Notes under the pieces: model-generated
What the model saw: the letters and a program-made list of their open reading frames with translations, nothing else
Databases searched by the model: none
What the model was told of the DNA's origin: nothing
Translations under genes and position numbers: made by a program
Part shown: positions 1 through 8,857 of the stretch, piece by piece
Layout: each line of letters starts with the position of its first letter
Position numbering within the stretch: the first letter of the stretch is position 1
Source: Enterococcus pallens ATCC BAA-351
GTDB lineage: Bacteria > Bacillota > Bacilli > Lactobacillales > Enterococcaceae
Direction of reading: 5' to 3'
Assembly: GCF_000407485.1 (NCBI RefSeq)
Contig: NZ_ASWD01000001.1
Coordinates: forward strand, 1-64,000
DNA length: 64,000 nt

Positions 1-1560
1 ATCAGCGAATCAATCAGCACATCGATTTCAGACAGTGCGAGTGAATCAGCAAGTGAATCCGCAAGCTACAGTGGAAGTACGTCAGTAAGTACAAGCGACA
101 GCACAAGCACAAGCACATCACTAAGTGACTCAAGCTCAATCAGCACGAGCATTAGTAACAGTGACAGTGCAAGTCTAAGCACATCGATCAGTGAATCAAC
201 AAGCACATCGATTTCAGACAGTGCGAGCGAATCCGCAAGCTATAGTGGAAGCTCATCGGTAAGTACAAGTGACAGTACAAGTACAAGCACATCAATCAGT
301 GATTCAAGGTCCGATAGTACTAGCATTAGTGATAGCGAAAGCACAAGCCTAAGCACGTCACTAAGTGATTCAAGTTCAATCAGCACAAGTATTAGTAACA
401 GTGACAGTGCGAGTCTAAGCACATCGATCAGTGCAAGTGAACGTAGTGAATCAGCAAGCTACAGCGGAAGTACGTCGCTAAGTATCAGTGAAAGTACAAG
501 TACAAGTACGTCAATGAGTGATTCAAGATCAGACAGTACAAGTGTAAGCAATAGCGAAAGCACAAGTCTGAGCACGTCACTAAGTGATTCAAGCTCAATC
601 AGCACAAGCATTAGTAATAGTGATAGTGCAAGCGAATCAGCAAGCTATAGTGGAAGTACGTCACTAAGCATCAGTGAAAGTACAAGTACAAGTACGTCAC
701 TAAGTGATTCAAGTTCAATTAGCACCAGCATTAGTAACAGTGACAGTGCAAGTGAATCAGCAAGCTACAGTGGAAGTACGTCACTAAGCAATAGCGAAAG
801 CACAAGCACCAGCACGTCATTAAGTGACTCAAGCTCAATCAGTACAAGCATTAGTAATAGTGAGAGCACAAGTCTAAGCACATCGATCAGTGCAAGTGAA
901 CGCAGCGAATCAGCAAGCTACAGCGGAAGTACGTCACTAAGCATCAGTGAAAGTACAAGCACAAGTACGTCAGTGAGTGATTCAAGATCAGACAGCACAA
1001 GCATTAGTAATAGTGACAGTGCAAGTGAATCAGCAAGCTACAGTGGAAGCACGTCAGCAAGCATTAGTGAAAGTACAAGCTTGAGCACATCGATCAGTGC
1101 AAGTGACCGAAGTGAATCAACTAGCTACAGTGGAAGTACTTCGATTAGTTCTAGCGAAAGTACAAGTATGAGTACGTCAGTAAGTGATTCAAGATCTGAC
1201 AGTGCAAGTATGAGTGCAAGTACAAGTTCTTCAAGAAGTACGTCAGCGTCCAATAGCGCGAGCATGAGTTTATCTAATTATGGAAGCACAGGACGTTCTG
1301 AACTTCCAAGCACCAAGGGATCTCAAACAACACCAAGTACCCAAACAGGAACGGCTAGAACTGCTTCAACTGGTTCTGCTGCATCTGGTGGAACAAGATC
1401 TTCTGGTACAGGCACTTCAGCAAGTGGCAGTGGTAAAACTCTTCCACAAACTGGAGAAAATGGTCTTCAAAGTAAAGGATTGTCATTTGTTGGTTTGGCA
1501 TCAGCCCTAGCAGCTATTGCTCTTCTGAAAAAGAAAAATGATAGTCAACAGGAACAATAA
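1..1560 (+). CDS. Serine-rich repeat LPXTG adhesin, C-terminal part (5' end outside window)
   Basis: The frame is open from base 1, so this is the C-terminal 519 residues of a larger protein. Residues 1 to about 425 are almost pure Ser-X repeats (motifs such as [30 protein letters not shown]), typical of the stalk of serine-rich repeat glycoprotein adhesins. A Gly/Thr/Ser linker follows. The sorting signal is LPQTG at residues 481-485 (bases 1441-1455), then a hydrophobic stretch and a KKK tail, so sortase would anchor it to peptidoglycan. Such stalks are normally O-glycosylated and exported by an accessory Sec system. No glycosyltransferase or SecA2/SecY2 gene follows on this side. The ligand-binding domain is not visible. 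The DNA is itself highly repetitive, so copy number in this stretch may vary between isolates or assemblies. Confidence 0.93.
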   Translation: MSESISTSISDSASESASESASYSGSTSVSTSDSTSTSTSLSDSSSISTSISNSDSASLSTSISESTSTSISDSASESASYSGSSSVSTSDSTSTSTSISDSRSDSTSISDSESTSLSTSLSDSSSISTSISNSDSASLSTSISASERSESASYSGSTSLSISESTSTSTSMSDSRSDSTSVSNSESTSLSTSLSDSSSISTSISNSDSASESASYSGSTSLSISESTSTSTSLSDSSSISTSISNSDSASESASYSGSTSLSNSESTSTSTSLSDSSSISTSISNSESTSLSTSISASERSESASYSGSTSLSISESTSTSTSVSDSRSDSTSISNSDSASESASYSGSTSASISESTSLSTSISASDRSESTSYSGSTSISSSESTSMSTSVSDSRSDSASMSASTSSSRSTSASNSASMSLSNYGSTGRSELPSTKGSQTTPSTQTGTARTASTGSAASGGTRSSGTGTSASGSGKTLPQTGENGLQSKGLSFVGLASALAAIALLKKKNDSQQEQ

Positions 1561-1615
1561 GCTTTAATCAATCAACAGTCCTTTTCAGACACACAAAAAA
1601 CAATTGAATTGTTTA

Positions 1616-1650
1616 TCCAAAGGAATTAATTTTCCTTTGGATTTTTTCTT
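1616..1650 (+). terminator. Rho-independent terminator of the adhesin gene
   Basis: A perfect 10-bp stem (TCCAAAGGAA at 1616-1625 with TTCCTTTGGA at 1632-1641) and 6-base loop are followed by a T-run, 56 bases after the adhesin stop codon. Confidence 0.9.
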
Positions 1651-1700
1651 ATTCATTGAAATGTATGTTTTATTAGAGCAGAAAGTGGAGGAAGAAAAGA

Positions 1701-2303
1701 TTGAGCAGGAGAGAGAAACACGTGAGTAACTCTTTTATAGTGAGACTAGCAAAGGACTTTATTGATGACATAACAGAGGAAAGCTATACACAGCTTAAGG
1801 AACGCATGGAAGATAAAGAGAAAGAATTTGCACAGCTGCAGCAAACCTTTGAAGAACGTGAAGCAGAAATAATTGAAACATATAATATGAAGGAAATCGA
1901 TTTATGCCAACAGTTAGTAGATTATCAATTAGAGATCGAAAGCTATAAAAAGCAACTAAATAAACTAGCAGAGCAAAATAAGCAGCAGCAGGTATTGAAT
2001 AGTCGAACAGAACAATCGTTTAATCATAGTCTTCAACAGTTCAAGCAAGTAAGAGAAAAGCTTGAAACAGAACGGAACATTCTAAAAGAGCAATACATAA
2101 AAATAACGAATCAATACAATCATGAGCTAAAGGAAAAAGAGGAGCTAATCGAACAATTAGGAATCGGTAGTTTACAAGGCGGAAAGTTCAAAGCAAATGC
2201 AACGATGTCATTACGATATGGGTTATATGAACTGAAACAGACAAATGGAAAGCTGAAAAGTCGGGTACAAGTTCTTAGAGGTATGCTGGCAGATGGTAAA
2301 TAA
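1701..2303 (+). CDS. Hypothetical coiled-coil protein, TTG start
   Basis: A 200-aa charged protein without signal peptide or membrane segment. Residues 25-150 are rich in E, K and Q with heptad-like spacing, so a long coiled coil is expected. The C-terminal third (MSLRYGLYELKQTNGKLKSR) is basic and could be a separate small domain. No ATG fits: the TTG at 1701 lies 7 bases after a clear GGAGG-type site (about 1686-1693). It stands alone between the adhesin terminator and the converging gene at 2494-3186. I do not recognise the family. Its place beside a serine-rich adhesin hints at a cytoplasmic partner role, but that is only neighbourhood. Confidence 0.7.
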   Translation: MSRREKHVSNSFIVRLAKDFIDDITEESYTQLKERMEDKEKEFAQLQQTFEEREAEIIETYNMKEIDLCQQLVDYQLEIESYKKQLNKLAEQNKQQQVLNSRTEQSFNHSLQQFKQVREKLETERNILKEQYIKITNQYNHELKEKEELIEQLGIGSLQGGKFKANATMSLRYGLYELKQTNGKLKSRVQVLRGMLADGK

Positions 2304-2493
2304 GCATGAATAGCCTTTGGGATAAGCACTTTTAATAAATGTTTGATGTGGTTTTTATAAAAACTAGTAATTACTGGTTAAAAAAAGTCATTGCGCTTTT
2401 TTCCATGCTTTGGTTTCTTATACCAGAGAATAGAAAAAGAATCACAATGACACAAAGGCAAATTAGAATGCAGCACTAAACCAAGAGCTGATT

Positions 2494-3186
2494 TTACGGA
2501 GCTTCAATGATTACTGGAAGAATAGTTTCAATTAACTCAGAATTTTCGTTGCTAGGATCGTTCAGAGTTACATTCACAGTATAAACACCAGGCTTGTTCC
2601 AGTTATTATCAGCAGTCCCGCCACCAATACTTCCTAAATAGAGAGGAGTCCCGTCACTTTTATGAGCAAAAATACCATTTTCAGGTAGAGCATAATAAAA
2701 GTAATCAATTGTAGGCATGGCAGAACTAATCCAAACAGGAGTATAAATAGGTTTGATTTTGAAATCAGCATTCGGGTCTTCAATGATCACCGGAAGAACA
2801 GTTTGGATTATTTCAGGATTTTCATAGTCAGAAGTATTCAGAGTTACATTCACAGTATAAACACCAGGATTGTTCCAGTTATTATCAGCAGTTCCGCCAC
2901 CAATACCTATCATTCTTAAAGGAGTCCCATCACCTTTATGAGCAAAAACGCCATTCTCTGGTAATGCATCATAAAAGTAGTCAATTGTTGGCATGGAAGG
3001 ACTGACCCAAACTGGAGTATAAATGGGTTTGATTTTTAAATTGGAACTTGGAGGAGTGAGAGAATACTCTTCCTCAAAGGTATCATTAAGAAGATTTGGG
3101 GATATGGCCGAGGCAAATGCTGTCGTGGACTTAAGGGTGAATAATGCAAACAAAGCAATTAGAAAGACACTTAGAACTTTTTTCAT
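2494..3186 (-). CDS. Secreted protein of two 92-residue tandem repeats
   Basis: A 230-aa protein with a standard signal peptide (MKKVLSVFLIALFALF..., cleavage near AFASA, residue 27). The mature part is essentially two copies of one module, residues 51-136 and 143-228, each running KIKPIYTPVW, TIDYFY.ALPENG.FAHK, IGGGTADNNWN.PGVYTVNV and LPVIIE. The PGVYTVNVTL segment resembles the closing strand of bacterial Ig-like domains, so each repeat is probably an Ig-like beta-sandwich. No LPXTG, WxL or membrane anchor is present, so it is released or held non-covalently. The promoter region carries a CAATGTT/AACATTG palindrome (3248-3271) resembling the boxes of the duplicated operon elsewhere in the window. 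Function unknown. Confidence 0.8.
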   Translation of the reverse strand: MKKVLSVFLIALFALFTLKSTTAFASAISPNLLNDTFEEEYSLTPPSSNLKIKPIYTPVWVSPSMPTIDYFYDALPENGVFAHKGDGTPLRMIGIGGGTADNNWNNPGVYTVNVTLNTSDYENPEIIQTVLPVIIEDPNADFKIKPIYTPVWISSAMPTIDYFYYALPENGIFAHKSDGTPLYLGSIGGGTADNNWNKPGVYTVNVTLNDPSNENSELIETILPVIIEAP

Positions 3187-3247
3187 TTTGTAAACGCTCC
3201 CTTCTTTTGTATGTAGTAGCTTACCATGCTACGTTTCTCAAGAAACA

Positions 3248-3271
3248 CAATGTTTCAGATTTGGAACATTG
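3248..3271 (-). promoter_or_regulatory. Palindrome CAATGTT-N10-AACATTG upstream of the tandem-repeat secreted protein
   Basis: Perfect 7-bp arms lie about 62-85 bases upstream of the ATG at 3186. The core matches the CAATGTTTCC / GGAAACATTG boxes at 11286-11395 and 47020-47129. A second inverted repeat, GTTTCT-CA-AGAAAC, adjoins it (about 3233-3246). Inferred operator, possibly for the same regulator. Confidence 0.45.
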
Positions 3272-3344
3272 AAGCATAAGTACTGCCTGAGAGCTGATCA
3301 TCGATTTTATCCATAAGTATGTGGTGCCGAGATCATTTTAGGCA

Positions 3345-3376
3345 AGAAAAAAACGACTAAACATTGTTTAGTCGTT
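3345..3376 (-). terminator. Terminator of the small LPXTG gene
   Basis: On the minus strand an 11-bp stem (AACGACTAAAC with GTTTAGTCGTT, loop of 3) is followed by a run of T, directly after the stop of the gene at 3388-4389. Confidence 0.88.
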
Positions 3377-3387
3377 CAACGGATAGC

Positions 3388-4389
3388 TTATTTCAGGTTC
3401 TTCTTTTTCTCCAAATGATGGAAAAGAGTGGTGGCTGTCAGTACAGTAGCCATACCTAGAAGTGAGAGTTGAGAGTTTAAGTGATCATCTTCACCAGTTT
3501 TAGGTAATGTCTTAGCTGAGCTGCCTGAACCTCCTGATTTAGCGGCGCTAGTACGAGCTGCTGAACCAGTGGATCGAGTATTGCCCGTTCCGTTTGTCCG
3601 GTTGTTGTTGGAAGAACTATTTGATACAGATAAAGCCAATGATCTACTTTCACTTGCTGAGTTGGATGCTATTTCACTCATGCTTGTGCTATTTGAAATA
3701 GAAGTAGAGTCTAGGATGGAGGAAGAGGTACTTTCACTCCAGTAATCACTTAATATTTCTGAGTTCAAGTTACTTGTGCTCTCGCTGGCAGATACAGAGG
3801 AGAGACCTGAAGTACTCTCGCTATAAGACATTGAGGCACTTTCTGAACCACTTTCACTGTTGTATTCACTCAAAATTGTTGAATTCACATTGCTGGTGCT
3901 TTCACTTATGGAAGTAGAAGCACTTAAGCTCATGCTGAATGACTCAGTAGTTGAACCGCTAGTCGATTCAGTGGTAGAGTTGCTAGCTGACCCACTATTA
4001 GATTGACTAGGAGTGCCAGAAGCAGACTGACTCGCTGATTCAGTTAAAGACGCACTAGTCGAGTTCGTTGTAGATGAACTAGCCGATTCAGTAACTGAAT
4101 TACTAGTAGAATTAATGGTAGAGCTTGTTGATTCTGCAGTAGACCCCGCTGGAATAGTAGTGGTTTCCTTATTGGCAAGCACTTTAGCAGTATCTACTTC
4201 CATCCCAGCATTTGCTTGCGGAGTAGTTTCAGCAGCATGAACTCCTGACGCAACACCGGTTACCCCCATTACGCCCCCAGCCGCTGTTAAGGTGGCATAC
4301 ATCCAATTTTTACTACTATTTTTTCTTTGTTGCTTTCTTGCTTCTTTTTGCTCTGCTTGCAGCTTTTTGCGTATTTCTTTACGACCCAT
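3388..4389 (-). CDS. Small serine-rich LPXTG cell-wall protein
   Basis: A 333-aa surface protein. The ATG at 4389 is preferred over an upstream in-frame GTG (4437) because GAAGGGAG lies 13 bases ahead of it. The N-terminus is a long basic signal region (residues 1-35, many K, R and Q) followed by a hydrophobic core ending near GVHAAETT, the extended signal style seen in serine-rich adhesins. Residues 85-265 are Ser/Thr/Glu/Asn-rich, with two imperfect copies of an (I)LS.Y.SES module. The sorting signal LPKTGE is followed by a hydrophobic stretch and an EKKKNLK tail. There is no recognisable binding domain, so it may be a spacer-like or glycosylated surface protein. Convergent with the adhesin above, with its own terminator. 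Confidence 0.85.
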   Translation of the reverse strand: MGRKEIRKKLQAEQKEARKQQRKNSSKNWMYATLTAAGGVMGVTGVASGVHAAETTPQANAGMEVDTAKVLANKETTTIPAGSTAESTSSTINSTSNSVTESASSSTTNSTSASLTESASQSASGTPSQSNSGSASNSTTESTSGSTTESFSMSLSASTSISESTSNVNSTILSEYNSESGSESASMSYSESTSGLSSVSASESTSNLNSEILSDYWSESTSSSILDSTSISNSTSMSEIASNSASESRSLALSVSNSSSNNNRTNGTGNTRSTGSAARTSAAKSGGSGSSAKTLPKTGEDDHLNSQLSLLGMATVLTATTLFHHLEKKKNLK

Positions 4390-4666
4390 TTTTATGAATT
4401 TGCTCCCTTCTTTTCCTGTTAAATATAGATTTGACACTCTGAAATTATTATCTCATAACACCTTAAGCTGAGATTACAACGTCTCAATATTGGGAATTTA
4501 TTTGTAGCATTAGCAGTTGAATGCGGTCATAAAAATGAAATTGATCGAGCGAGGGCAGGGAATGCTCAGATGCTTTCAAGCTAACCTATTTATCTTCCCA
4601 TTTATGGGACATCCTCCTTTTTTCAACACTCTGTCGGTTAAAATGAAGAAAAGGAGAGTGTGCTAA

Positions 4667-6334
4667 ATGAAAAACAAAAAGGAATACGTTTCAAAGGGGT
4701 TGCTTTTACTAATGATTTTGCTGTTTTCCACTAGTCCGATTGTAGTAAATGCAGTTGGCACAGGGCAAAGCAGCAGTACCACAGAAGAAACATTCAATTC
4801 GAAAAGTACCACGGTTAGTGAATCTGAAGAGGTAATCGCCTCTCAAGCTACTCAAGAAAACACGGAATCCGCTACAACCGATAGTAGTGAAGCGGAGGTG
4901 ATTGATGACAATCAGGTAAGTAAAAAGGATGCTGACTACGAAATGATCTCTTCTATCACCACAGAAACTTTTTGGTGGGATACCGTTCACAATAAGAATT
5001 TTAGGTACAATAGTGATATTCCACCAAATGATGCTGGATATTGTACAACAAACCATACGCAAGGCTATCTTGAACTTTCTGATACTCGGAAATTTGACGT
5101 AGGCTGGAAATTTATTAATATTACGTTTAAAGGCGAGGTCTATTCTCCTGGAGATAGAATTTATGATGAGATGTTTTTAGGCAACCCGAATACTGAAGAG
5201 TTACAAAAACATCTTCGTTATAACTTTGAACCATTACTATTTAACGTACAGATTTCCTATCAGGGACTTCCTAGTGATGTAGTGGAAACTTTACCTAAGT
5301 TCGATCCTAATCCGGTTCTAAGTGAAACGATGTACACTATTCCAGAAGCACCTGAAGTAGAGGGGTATGTTTCTGCTGACTATGTTTGGTTTAGAACTTC
5401 ACCTTATGACATGCGTGTAAAGATCGGGGATCAAATTAGTGTTTCTGGTGGGACAATCAGTGATCGATTTATTTATATTTATGAACCAAAGGTAGAGGCG
5501 CAACCTGTAGTCAGTTATTATTTGGACACCGAAGGAAATCCGCTTGCTGACGAAGCATCAACTTTAGGTGAGATTGATGAAGAGTATACGACGACTGCTA
5601 AAACCATTCCTGGATATACCTTAGTAAAAGTAGAAGGAAATACTAGCGGGAAGTATACAGCCGCTCAACAAGAAGTTCGCTATATTTATCTAAAGGATAG
5701 TCCAGGTAATTTCGATGGTTCTTATATTGACTATGCAGAAAATACTGTGACCAGTATCAATGATGTTGAGCGACAATTAAAAATTGTGAAAAATGCAAAC
5801 CTAAGTTTAGTCAGCTATGAGAACAACAAATTGACTTCTAAAGTCATAGGCTCTACCCAGCAAGCGAACTTAGTTGGGACAGTTCAGACTGTTTCCAAAC
5901 GTATCCAAACTGAAAATGGTCGAGTTTACTATATGATGACCATTGATGGCAAACAATACATTTTGCACTCAAATGCTTTCCAGGCTCTGCCAACCTCTTC
6001 AGACTTTGAGCAAGAGAGTGATTTGGACAAGTATGCGAATGTAAGTCTGGATTTTGTAGGGAACTATTTGGACAAGATCAACAGCGTGAATCACACCATT
6101 TCCTTGGTAAACAATTATAACGTGTATGACTTATTGAAGACTGATGGAGATGCGGCTATTCCACCATACACCGGCACAGTCTCATCATTAGGATTAAAGG
6201 ATAGCGTGTTCACAGTGAACCAGGAATTTGTTTCCAACAACGGAATTAAATACTATCGAATTCTAGTAGAAGGCTACAGCTATTTTATCAATGCGGCTGC
6301 CTTCGTAATTGAAACTGTTCAATCGATGTTTTAA
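4667..6334 (+). CDS. Secreted protein with MucBP domain and C-terminal GW/SH3-like repeats
   Basis: A 555-aa secreted protein: signal peptide 1-29, a Ser/Thr/Glu-rich linker to about 90, an N-terminal domain of unknown fold (90-275), one MucBP-type domain at 279-342 (VVSYYLDTEGNPLADE ... Y.TTAKTIPGYTLV ... VRYIY), then two related C-terminal modules (about 355-460 and 470-550). Each module has a V-G/GT-V-X-T-V ... NG.xYY.. .DG..Y.......F pattern like GW/SH3b cell-wall-binding repeats. There is no LPXTG, so attachment is presumably non-covalent through these modules. MucBP domains are associated with mucin or protein binding in gut lactic acid bacteria. An AAAGGAG site lies 10 bases before the ATG. 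It is monocistronic, with a strong terminator after it. Confidence 0.8.
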   Translation: MKNKKEYVSKGLLLLMILLFSTSPIVVNAVGTGQSSSTTEETFNSKSTTVSESEEVIASQATQENTESATTDSSEAEVIDDNQVSKKDADYEMISSITTETFWWDTVHNKNFRYNSDIPPNDAGYCTTNHTQGYLELSDTRKFDVGWKFINITFKGEVYSPGDRIYDEMFLGNPNTEELQKHLRYNFEPLLFNVQISYQGLPSDVVETLPKFDPNPVLSETMYTIPEAPEVEGYVSADYVWFRTSPYDMRVKIGDQISVSGGTISDRFIYIYEPKVEAQPVVSYYLDTEGNPLADEASTLGEIDEEYTTTAKTIPGYTLVKVEGNTSGKYTAAQQEVRYIYLKDSPGNFDGSYIDYAENTVTSINDVERQLKIVKNANLSLVSYENNKLTSKVIGSTQQANLVGTVQTVSKRIQTENGRVYYMMTIDGKQYILHSNAFQALPTSSDFEQESDLDKYANVSLDFVGNYLDKINSVNHTISLVNNYNVYDLLKTDGDAAIPPYTGTVSSLGLKDSVFTVNQEFVSNNGIKYYRILVEGYSYFINAAAFVIETVQSMF

Positions 6335-6403
6335 GCTGGTTGATAAAAGAATTTAGAACATAGCTTCCAGTTAAGCGATTGGATAAAGCTCATTTATGTA
6401 CCA

Positions 6404-6445
6404 CCACCAGAAAAGTTTGACTGCTTTTCTGGTGGTTTTTACTAT
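6404..6445 (+). terminator. Terminator of the MucBP protein gene
   Basis: A perfect 12-bp stem (CCACCAGAAAAG at 6404-6415 with CTTTTCTGGTGG at 6424-6435) and TTTTT tail. Confidence 0.92.
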
Positions 6446-6575
6446 TTAATTTTCAATGGACGCAGGCAAACACTAAAACCACCCAACTATGTATCAGAGC
6501 TCTACTCAAACAAGAGGCACCGCGCGCTGGCACCTCAACGAGCATCGTTTAAGACGGCGACTGTGAGAGTAGTGC

Positions 6576-6692
6576 TTATTTCTTGTGGTGTCGATCAATG
6601 GTGATGATCAAGGTGGCAAAGGCAATTGCCAATGTCAACGCCTGATACACAGTCATGGCGGAAGTCCCTTTCCTAGGATGAACATAAAGCAT
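6576..6692 (-). CDS. Holin-like small membrane toxin (copy 1)
   Basis: A 38-residue ORF too short for usual gene callers. Its core MTVYQALTLAIAFATLIITI is one hydrophobic segment followed by DRHHKK, the pattern of the putative holin-like toxin family (Hol_Tox), whose members are often type I toxins repressed by an antisense RNA. AAGGAG lies 2-3 bases before the first ATG. A second in-frame ATG (residue 13) has its own AAAGGG and may be the true start. The copy at 45123-45239 encodes the identical peptide although the DNA differs, which shows purifying selection. Copy 2 lies about 95 bases after the poly-lysine DUF2922 gene. Here the group II intron at 6739-9567 separates the two. A conserved GC-rich hairpin follows on the minus strand (about 6510-6535). 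Confidence 0.75.
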   Translation of the reverse strand: MLYVHPRKGTSAMTVYQALTLAIAFATLIITIDRHHKK

Positions 6693-6802
6693 CACTCCTT
6701 TCTGAGAAGTGCAGCCACCGCCAGAAACACTGCTAAGTATTGCGATAGGTAGCCTACTAAGTGTCCATTAGAGGATTATCTTTTGGGCTTTCCCCCGCTC
6801 CA

Positions 6803-6834
6803 CACCGTACGTGAGACTTTCACCTCATACGGCG
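6803..6834 (-). ncRNA. Group II intron domain V hairpin
   Basis: Minus-strand CGCCGTATGAGGTGAAAGTC and its pairing partner CTCACGTACGG form the compact hairpin with a GNRA-like GAAA loop region expected of domain V. Domain VI and the 3' splice site follow within about 65 bases. Confidence 0.8.
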
Positions 6835-6904
6835 TTCCATGTTTAAGTTAATCATTATTAGCATTCTAAAATTGAGTTATTATTATTATTATTTTTTAAA
6901 GTTA

Positions 6905-8857
6905 TTATATTTTAATAGCTTTTTTTTCTGCTAAAATTCTCAGTTGATTGACTTTTTCTAGCTGAGTTTTGTCTAAGTTTAATTTTGTTATTAGGCGTTG
7001 TATTGTCAAAATCTGATTGGCATGAATGATCTGATGTACTTCTTTAAGAACCAGCGTCAAATTATTATATGAATCGTCCCGTGTTCTGCTCCAGAGAACT
7101 TTGTGATGACAATGCCACTCATTATCTTTAAGTAGGTTACCTGTAACACTACATTTTCCCTTTTGGGAAATATATAAAGCAATTCTGTTGTCATTGAGTT
7201 CCACGGTTCCACGTTCTCCCTTAATAGGATGATTTCTCAACCAGCGCAACTCGACTTCTGATACGTTTTGAAGGCTTTTATGAATTTTGTTTCTACCCTC
7301 AGAAGTATATTTATTTACGACTTTTTCTTTCGCCATGGCTTTTTTTGTCTTCACACATGAAATAGAGATTATCGGGTATTTCATTAAATAGTTAATATTT
7401 TTGGACTTTAGATAAGGACGTAACCCTTTGTCTTTACCTGAGTATTTCCCATGTCTTGTGAATCCATTGGTGTTAATGATTTTTCCATCGCTATTGGTTG
7501 CTTTTGGGAATCTGTTATACATTTTGGTAACAAGTGGGTATTGCATATCTCTTAGACAACGAAAGACTTGAGTGGCTATCCTATAATAGTTATGTTTCCC
7601 AATTACTATCGAATTGTATCGGTAGATTTCCTGTAATGTTTTTGAGGATTGAGGGCTTTTTTGTATTTTTTTAATTTGTTGATTCAGCTCTCGATAAGTC
7701 TTCTCAATCGCTTTTTGGCTCATTCGAGTACGGGCAATATGTTTCCGCCTTTTTTTAACCGCCTTTATTTCAAAGCCGAGAAACTCGGAAGAGTTTCGTT
7801 TGAGATTCGTTATTTTTGATTTTTCTTCTGAGATTGAAAGTCTTAACCTCGTTTTTAACCATTTTTGAGTGGATTGGAAAATTTTCTCAGCGCTTGAACG
7901 ATTATTGGTGAATATCTTGAAATCATCCGCGTACCTCACAAGATGCATCCGCTTAAGCTTCGTGTTGTTCAATGCAGATAGTTTACTTGATTTTCTAGAA
8001 TATACTTTATGACTTGGAAATTCATCCCACTGACTTTCAATCCATTTGTCGAACTCATTTAAATTGATATTGGCAAGCAAAGGTGATAGAATTCCGCCTT
8101 GTGGAGTGCCCTTGTCAGGGTGAATAATATCGCCATTTTCCAGTTTTAATGGAGCTTTGAGTATTTTCCTAATAATAACTAAAAGCGACTTATCACGTAT
8201 TCCCATTGACCATAGTTGTTTCATTAATTTTGAATGGTTGACCTCATCAAAAAAGCCTTTAATATCTATGTCCACGACATAGAATCGTTGAGCGACGTTG
8301 ACTTGTGTAGCACACTCTGCTATCGCATTTTCTGCGCTACGATTCGGTCTAAAACCATAACTGCGCTCAGAGAAATGGGCTTCCGCAATAGGTTCTAACA
8401 CCTGAAGTATACTCTGCTGTATTAATCTGTCCCAAATACTTGGAATACCCAACGGTCGCATTTTCCCGTTGGGTTTGGGGATTTCTTTTCTTCTTACCAC
8501 AGAGGGGTTGTAGTTTTCCAGCTTTCTTTTCATCTTTTCAAGATATTGGGGTTCACTAAGATTTCCAATGTCTCGGATTGTTTTAAAGTCACAAGAAGGA
8601 GTAAAGCTTCCTTTATTTCTTTTAATGTTCCGATAAGCGAGTAGAAGATTTTCCTTACTCATGATCAATTTCATCAAAGAATGAAATTTTTGGTTTTTAA
8701 ACCCTCGTTGGTATAAGTCATCATAAATACTTTGAACGCCATAATATTCATTATTTCTTAGCTTTTTATCTTTTAGAGCCGTTTCCTCAATTTTCAATAT
8801 CTCCACCTCTTTCGTACAATGTATGATTTGAGTGGACTTTTTGTCATACTCGAACAT
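6905..8857 (-). CDS. ltrA: Group II intron reverse transcriptase/maturase with HNH endonuclease
   Basis: A 650-aa intron-encoded protein. The reverse transcriptase core includes PNGKMRPLGIP (128-139), ERSYGFRPNRSA (164-175), DIDIKGFFDEV (196-206), KGTPQGGILSPLLANI (249-264) and the catalytic YADD (309-312), followed by LSISEEKSKI and FLGFEI. A maturase (X) domain comes next. The C-terminal HNH endonuclease is about residues 565-630, with CSVTG, HCHHKVLW and HQIIHA. The order RT, maturase, endonuclease fits LtrA-type proteins that drive splicing and target-primed retrohoming. No internal stop, so it is probably functional. The start is uncertain by several residues. Confidence 0.93.
   Translation of the reverse strand: MFEYDKKSTQIIHCTKEVEILKIEETALKDKKLRNNEYYGVQSIYDDLYQRGFKNQKFHSLMKLIMSKENLLLAYRNIKRNKGSFTPSCDFKTIRDIGNLSEPQYLEKMKRKLENYNPSVVRRKEIPKPNGKMRPLGIPSIWDRLIQQSILQVLEPIAEAHFSERSYGFRPNRSAENAIAECATQVNVAQRFYVVDIDIKGFFDEVNHSKLMKQLWSMGIRDKSLLVIIRKILKAPLKLENGDIIHPDKGTPQGGILSPLLANINLNEFDKWIESQWDEFPSHKVYSRKSSKLSALNNTKLKRMHLVRYADDFKIFTNNRSSAEKIFQSTQKWLKTRLRLSISEEKSKITNLKRNSSEFLGFEIKAVKKRRKHIARTRMSQKAIEKTYRELNQQIKKIQKSPQSSKTLQEIYRYNSIVIGKHNYYRIATQVFRCLRDMQYPLVTKMYNRFPKATNSDGKIINTNGFTRHGKYSGKDKGLRPYLKSKNINYLMKYPIISISCVKTKKAMAKEKVVNKYTSEGRNKIHKSLQNVSEVELRWLRNHPIKGERGTVELNDNRIALYISQKGKCSVTGNLLKDNEWHCHHKVLWSRTRDDSYNNLTLVLKEVHQIIHANQILTIQRLITKLNLDKTQLEKVNQLRILAEKKAIKI

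Noticed and set aside
1-1200. CRISPR-like or tandem repeat array at the window start
   Set aside because: The short repeats are in-frame Ser-X codons of an adhesin stalk, irregular in spacing and without unique spacers.
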